Of a DNA stretch of 64,000 bases, positions 58,641 to 64,000 are shown piece after piece. Location of the stretch: NCBI GenBank assembly GCA_015501055.1, contig JADNYV010000161.1, positions 1 to 64,000 of the forward strand, written 5' to 3'. Source of the DNA: Mucidula mucida (taxonomy: Eukaryota > Basidiomycota > Agaricomycetes > Agaricales > Physalacriaceae). The notes under the pieces were generated by a model that was not told the origin of the DNA, made no database searches, and was given only the letters and a program-made list of their open reading frames with translations. The position numbers were made by a program, and so were the translations under genes. Numbering within the stretch: the stretch's first letter is position 1; the number at the start of each line of letters is the position of its first letter.

Positions 58641-59153
58641 GTTCTGTTTGAATACAAGCTTCTACTGCAATGGATGAACACCCGTAGTCAAATAGACAAT
58701 CCTCCCGTTGCTTTGAACAGGGATACTTCAAGTAACGATTCGTGTGCGCAGCATGACCAACAATGAGTGAGTCAAGTCTTCGGTGGGTTTTCAAATACAA
58801 GCCGTGCACCTAGCACTGATAGAGGGTGGAGTTGAAGATTCTCCTTCATCTGGCCCTCAGAGTCCTCCCGCTCATCCTCGCCATCACGAGATATCCGAAC
58901 TTGCCGCCTCGCAAGCCGTGGTTCAACGAAGCTGTGATATCCTGGCGATGTTTATGTACCCTACACCTGTCCGAGGGTAGCGTAGTGAGATACGTAGCCG
59001 GCTTCACCTATTGTCCTAACGTCATTGTGAATTTGGAACAAAGAGCGGACTCGCGCCCAAGGGTCGTTGAAGGCGTGTCAGGTGAAGTGACAGGCGTCAC
59101 ATACCAACTTGGTTTCCCACTGTCATCGCAATCGTCGCGCCCTGTCATTTGCT
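58523..59153. other. Intergenic before S5
   Basis: On the left arm the mirrored place holds the whole L2 gene; here only about 630 bp of spacer with no L-type sequence that I can see. Confidence 0.5.
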
Positions 59154-60220
59154 ATGCCTCCGTCCATCTCCTTGGAACAATTATCGACCACATTGCGTCC
59201 AAAGCTAGTACGCCACTCGTTTGAGCCCTTGAGACTCCATGTTCGTTTTCCCTCGTCGGCAGCCGCTTCTACTCATCCGTCACGGCAGTTAGATTGCACC
59301 GAGTACTGTCTTGGATTGGAGCGCGGAGGAATATACAAAGTCGCATCGGAGCTCCTTATCACCGATCGTACGAATTGCGTGTTGTATCTGTGAGCAGTCC
59401 TCAAGTTTCATATAGTCCAGGACGACATGGTCTCTCTTCTGAAAGACGGACAATGGACACTTCTTCCGCCTCCAGGCATGCTACAAAAGATTAGAGACCT
59501 GTACATGCGCAATCATGACAATGGAACTTTCAATCGAACGCAGTTTCTCGAGGTAGTCTCACAGTTTCTTGACATTGTTGCCAGCCTCATGCGATTATAT
59601 AGGCTATCCCTGAAAATGATTATGAATACCAATTCCTCTGCCTCTCGCCTCCACCCGGTCGCCAGTGGCGCGTGGATGGCGTAGAGTACGCATTTCCTCT
59701 CCGCGACTTTCCTCCTGTGCGAACCAGGATCCACCCGTGCTTCCTCTTCCCATCCATCATGGCATTCATCATCAGCGGCCCAAGCGATGAGAGCCACCTT
59801 ACACCTATGCGTGACCTTGTAGACGTGTGCGACGACATCAACTTAACTCGTATACGATCGGTGTACGTGTCCTGGTTGCTCGAGGGTGGAGAGTTTCCCG
59901 AGCGGATAACGCCGTTTGCGCGGCCGGACCGACGGGAGCACCTTCCACCCCCCAGTCAGCCAGCAGCTCGTAGCCGGGAGTCTACGACTCGTCGGCCGGC
60001 TAGCACTAAACACGTTAAATTCACGTCGCCACCGAAGCCTACCTCCAAACAAACTGGTACCTCCACCAAAAAAGCAATCCTGAACGCTCCCTCTTCTAAA
60101 GCGACGGTCTCTCGGAAGCCGTTGGCTAAGAAACGGAAGATTTCGCAGTCGTCCACCACATCTGCCAAAGAGGAATTGCCGTCGAAGCGACGACGCAGCC
60201 CACGGTTTCCTCAAACTTGA
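59154..60220 (+). CDS. HNH-like family, S type, gene S5
   Basis: Intact four-exon gene (59154-59240, 59289-59367, 59416-59552, 59603-60220). Exon 1: MPPSISLEQLSTTLRPKLVRHSF. Exon 2: LDCTEYCLGLERGGIYKVASELLIT. Exon 3: LQDDMVSLLKDGQWTLLPPPGMLQKIRDLY. Exon 4: AIPENDYEYQFLCLSPP...VDGVEYAFPLRDFPPVRTRIHPCFLF. Tail: FTSPPKPTSKQTGT...KPLAKKRKISQ...KRRRSPRFPQT. It is the mirror partner of S4. All splice sites are GT/AG with phase kept. Predicted nuclear from the basic tail; activity unknown. Confidence 0.75.
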
Positions 60221-60541
60221 GATGTATTTCTTGCTACTCCTACTATGTTTTTTGATCGTTCTCGTAATATAATCTACAACTTGGGCTTCCTTACTTGTAT
60301 GCCTATACGCCACAGTTGTCTGATGTTAACAGTTATCTTGTCATGTATGCTAAAGACATGTGAGTCCCGAATGTGATTCGAATGTGATTTTGGAACCCAG
60401 ACAGCACCCATGTCCCACATAAGACTCAATTAGCAGAAGCGAAAGGGTCGTCGAAAATGTATCATGTGACTCTGGTTACTACAAAGGGAAGGTACGGGTT
60501 CAATACGGGTTGGTGTATGACCGCCATCGTCTGTCTGTGCT
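60221..60541. other. Intergenic between S5 and S6
   Basis: Short spacer. The last part (from about 60460) is similar to the region upstream of S2 on the left arm. Confidence 0.4.
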
Positions 60542-61629
60542 ATGCCTCCATCCATTTCCCTCAGCCAAATATCAACTCGACTTCCACACAGATTATCCAA
60601 AACACTCCGCTACTCGTTTACGCCCTCAAGAGCCGATGTACGAAGTCTCCGTGCTCTTTGAGAATCATTTGTACTTATGCGTCATCGCAGGTGGATTGCA
60701 CCGAGTATTGTCTTGGATTAAACCGCGGAGAGATAGGAAATGTTGATTCAAGACTGCTTGTCACCACCGGTGAGTATTGTTTCATGCCTACCATGTCGTC
60801 AGTTCCTCATATGTTGTACAGTTCAGGATGACATGGTCTCCCTTCTACAACGCGGACAATGGACACTTCTTCCACCTCGACACACACTAGAAAAGATCAG
60901 AGATCTCTACATACGCAATCACGAGAATGGAACCTTCAACCGAACAGAATTCCTTGAGGTATTTCCACAGATTATCTAGTATGGTGTACTGCAAAGACGT
61001 TTTTTCAGGCTATTCCTGAGGGTGATTACGATTATCAATTCCTCTGCCTCTCACTGCCACATCACCGCCAGTGGCATGTGGACGGCGTAGCCTGCCCATT
61101 TCCTGTTGAAGACTTCCCTCCCGTGCAAACAAGGATCCACCCCTGCTTCTTCTTCCAGTCGCTCATGAAGTTCATGGTGCGTGGTCCACAAGACGAGAGC
61201 CACCTCAAGCCTATGCGTGACCTGGTGGACATATGCGACCGCATCAATTTCACTCGGATACGATCAGTGTATGTATCTTGGCTATTGGATGCCAAATACC
61301 ACTTCCCCGAGCGTTTGACGCCCTTCGCGCGACGAGATCTGCCGGAGCACCTTCCTCCCCCCGGCCAGTCAGCACCTAGTATTGAAGAGCCTCCGGCTAG
61401 TCGGCCGGCTGGCAGTAAACGCGTTAGAATTACGTCGCCACCAAAATCTATCTTCAAACGAGCAGGTACCTCCACCAAAAAAGTAGTTCTCAAAGCTTCC
61501 TCTTCCAAAGCAACACTCTGCCGGAAGCCACCTGCTAAGAAAAGGACGGTTTCGCAGTTGTCCACCAATTCTGCGGAAGAGGAACTGCCGTTGAAGCCAC
61601 GACGCAGCCCTCGGTTCGCCCAATCTTAA
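60542..61629 (+). CDS. HNH-like family, S type, gene S6
   Basis: Intact four-exon gene (60542-60637, 60691-60769, 60822-60958, 61009-61629). Exon 1: MPPSISLSQISTRLPHRL...SFTPSRAD. Then VDCTEYCLGLNRGEIGNVDSRLLVTT, VQDDMVSLLQRGQWTLLPPRHTLEKIRDLY and AIPEGDYDYQFLCLSLP...VDGVACPFP. Tail: ITSPPKSIFKRAGTSTKK...RKPPAKKRTVSQ...KPRRSPRFAQS. The first half is closest to broken S2, while the tail is closest to S3, so it looks mosaic or ancestral to both. Mirror position corresponds to S2. Confidence 0.75.
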
Positions 61630-62019
61630 TCTCCTCCTTATGCAGTGTATCCCGCCAGTGCCTTTTAAATTGAAATTGTTAAACAAGACTATACTGTACA
61701 ACATCGTCGTTTCATTTACTATATATCTCGAGATGCACCCGTAGTAGCAATGTACATTGACTAACACATTAATCAATTTCTGTACCCAGCGTACCGTTGA
61801 TGATGTTCGCCCGCGCAGAAACCATCCGTGTCGTCGCCACTGACTTTTCATCCGCCACGAAGCATCCAAAAGGCACAACTTGAAAGCCTCTAAGACCATT
61901 TTTCCTACCATGGTCACAATCGCATCGAAACAAGGAACGGATCACGTGTCATTGGCACAGTTGGGGCAGTCAGTTAGTCTCTTGCTTTCAACAACCATCA
62001 CCTTCGTCCCCCGCTCTTT
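61630..62019. other. Intergenic between S6 and S1'
   Basis: 390 bp. On the left arm the mirrored interval contains the whole L1 gene (28447-29839). No L-type remnant recognised here. Confidence 0.5.
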
Positions 62020-63076
62020 ATGATGCCCGCCATCATCTCTTTGGATAAAAACACGACTGTTCTGAGCCCTACTTCTAAGCGTCATTCGTTTATGCCCTCC
62101 AATGCTGCTGTGCGTATTTCTACTGCCCAACGTTCGCCCATACTCACGTTCATTCAGCTAGACACCGTCAAATATTGCCTGGGACTAAAGCGAGGAGGCA
62201 TAGATAAATACAAGAATTCCAAGTTGCTTGTTACAACACGTATGATCGTTTTGTTTACTGCAACGCCAATACTGATTCTATCCGCAGTACAAGAGGACAT
62301 GATCGCACTTCTGAGAGCCACGCGGTGGGCGCTTCTACCCTCTCGGGAAATTCTTGAAAAGATCAGAGATCTCTATGCCGATAACCATGCAAAAGGAACA
62401 TACAACCTCGCGGACTTCACCAAGGTATTTTCTATCATCTTAGAGTCATGATTACTCTAAAGCACCCATTCAGGCCATTCCGGGGAAGTAATTCGACTAC
62501 GACTTCCTCTGTTTATCACCCCCAGCCGACTGCCACTGGCGAGTGGACAACGTTGCCTATTCGTTTCCGCTGGAGAACTTCCCTCGTATTCGCACTACCA
62601 TACACCCCTGCTTCCTCTTTACAACGCTCATCAAATTCATGTCACGCGGTCCACCGGACCAGAGCCACCTGAAATGCATGGAAGACGTGGTCAGACTGTG
62701 CGACGACATTAATCTTTTACGGATACGACCCGTATATATTTCGTGGCTAGGCTCTACCATCACCGGAAGGGACTTTCCCAACCGGATGACACCTGTGGCC
62801 CGGGAGGACCCCCCTCATTTACTTCCGCCGCTCCAGCCAGCGCGTGCGAGCAAAGTGTCTCGCGGCAAGCAGGTTACTATCAAGTCGCCACCGAAGCCGA
62901 CGGGCAAGAGAGCTGGCGCCGCTGCGAAAAAGACGCTATTGAAAGCTCCACTGCCTTCCAAAGCTGCTGTTTCTGTGAAGACGGCGGCAAGGAAGAAGGT
63001 GTCACAGTCGTCCGCCTCTTCAGCCGATGCGAAAGCGCCGGCGAAAAGGCGTAGTCCGCGGTTCAACAAAGACTGA
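62020..63076 (+). pseudogene. HNH-like family, S type, S1' (mirror copy of S1) with a premature stop
   Basis: Near-identical to S1, including introns and tail (KSPPKPTGKR, RRSPRFNKD). At the start of exon 4 the codons AAA GAA of S1 read AAG TAA, giving a stop at 62489-62491 after AIPGK. Translation would end before the IHPC domain and the basic tail. The downstream frame is otherwise open. Confidence 0.75.
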
Positions 63077-64000
63077 TTTCCTTTCCTCTTGTCCTACATC
63101 GTTATCATGATACGCCTTGTTTATTTGTTGTCTGTCAATCGCATTGCTTTTGTTCATTACCGTTAATCATCACGTTGGTCATTTGGTCTCCCATCGCGCG
63201 GGCTCTCCGCTCGTGTAGTACATGAGTTACACTGGCACGAAACCTGGACTTGAAACTCGTGAGAGAATAAATTCTTCTCAGACGCCAAGGCCTGATATGC
63301 GCTTTAAAATCCTGCAACTTTATGTTCAGAAACGCACCTTACTCTTAATAATACTACAGTTCGTGTGATCGTAAGTGTGGCTCTGCTTTCTTAGCAAGCG
63401 ACATACGCCCGGTTGAGCTTGTGGTGCTTAAAATTCGCTTCTACTTACGTCTTTCTATGTACCGGCGAATAGAAACTGCGATGCTCACAAGTGCCACCGG
63501 CTTCGAAAGGTGGCGCAAAGTGCCACTTTCGATCTATGCATGGTCAGCGGTAGGACGGCCCGGTATCCTGCTTGTACCGAACTACCATGTCGTCTGCTCT
63601 GCGACCTGCATTCCGCCTGCTCTCCGAGCATCCTCACTGAAACGTATGAAAATCGAGCCAATCGTGTGTATGTATCTATTGAACACCACGATATCTCCTC
63701 ATGTGCTCCTCAGAACGTGCCTTTTTGCTATCAAGAGGTCTGCTGGCGCCTGGAATGGCTTTTCCCTTGTACTTGGAACGACTGTGTACCGATTAGCGCT
63801 CTGTCTTCTCAGCGCTAAGATCTATCGTAGGGCTATTTAGGACCAGCCTCATAGAGCAATCACGACGCAATCCATCTAGCTATTTCTCGTCGGTACCGAG
63901 AGGACCGACTCGTCCCCCTGGGCCCCGAGACGGAACGGGACTGCTGTGATGATATGAGAATAGGTTGGCGTCTGCCGCGTGGTGCGTTATACTCAATTTT
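63077..64000. other. Intergenic, mirror of 25974-26901
   Basis: No recognised gene. A 139-codon ORF (63421-63840) is shared with the left arm (26565-26134) with an in-frame 12-bp indel, but resembles no family I know. Confidence 0.4.

Larger units (their letters stand above)
61985..64000. repeat. Inverted repeat, outer segment of right arm
   Basis: Reverse complement of 25974-27990; continues to the window edge. Matching coordinates sum to about 89,975. Confidence 0.9.

Noticed and set aside
1..64000. Telomeric repeats, CRISPR arrays, rRNA
   Set aside because: No TTAGGG runs, no regular spacer arrays and no rRNA sequence seen on either strand.

Overview
This is a fungal nuclear window, almost certainly from a mushroom-forming basidiomycete (Agaricomycetes). 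Genes are broken by many 47-60 bp GT-AG introns with CTAAT-like branch sites. The window carries a Ty3/Gypsy chromovirus and protein families typical of that group: RecQ-like helicase, DUF6589, BCS1-like AAA ATPase, F-box, HNH-like nuclease and vezatin/Inp2-like. There is no rRNA or CRISPR. One intron-containing tRNA-Asn gene is present.

Region 1 (1-5.6 kb): a RecQ-like helicase fused to a SNF2-type bromodomain (+) converges on a DUF6589 gene (-). Their stop codons abut within bases 2240-2245, and each reading frame is cut by a single in-frame TGA.

Region 2 (5.9-19.96 kb): an F-box-like gene (-) has been destroyed twice. A 244-bp TA-flanked MITE sits just after the F-box. A chromovirus (element A, 5899-18863, TSD ACACC) sits 15 codons before the stop. 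A second, oppositely oriented copy (element B, 9250-15752) is nested in the RT domain of A. Both look like self-priming (Tf1/sushi-type) elements with a -1 frameshift site between gag and pol, and both carry frameshifts.

Region 3 (20-26 kb): a decayed Gal80-like (Gfo/Idh/MocA) oxidoreductase, a pyridoxamine-phosphate-oxidase-like gene and a BCS1-like AAA ATPase.

Region 4 (26-64 kb) is the unusual part. A large imperfect inverted repeat (left arm about 25.97-41.3 kb, right arm about 55.7-64.0 kb) holds a family of HNH-nuclease-like genes. Long (L) members at 28447 and 34319 keep a Cys/His-rich H-N-H-like core. Short (S) members at 26902, 29960, 31360, 32719, 59154, 60542 and 62020 lack the N-terminal half of that core and end in a basic tail with the motif RRSPRF. 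On the left arm L genes face S genes across about 0.5-kb divergent promoters (27955/28447 and 33768/34319). The right arm matches the left except that the two L genes and one S gene are absent. The arms also carry two copies of a secreted Ser/Thr-rich protein gene and degenerate 120-190 bp satellite repeats. The core holds a direct duplication of a vezatin/Inp2-like gene (41.9-45.2 and 53.2-56.4 kb), the tRNA, and about 8 kb of repeat-rich DNA without a recognisable gene.

The most interesting candidate for an undescribed system is the paired L/S HNH-like family: a putative nuclease facing a truncated paralogue without the catalytic core, amplified within a palindromic locus. Function is inference only. 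A phasing or haplotype-join artefact must be excluded for the inverted repeat, and uncorrected homopolymer errors for some frameshifts.
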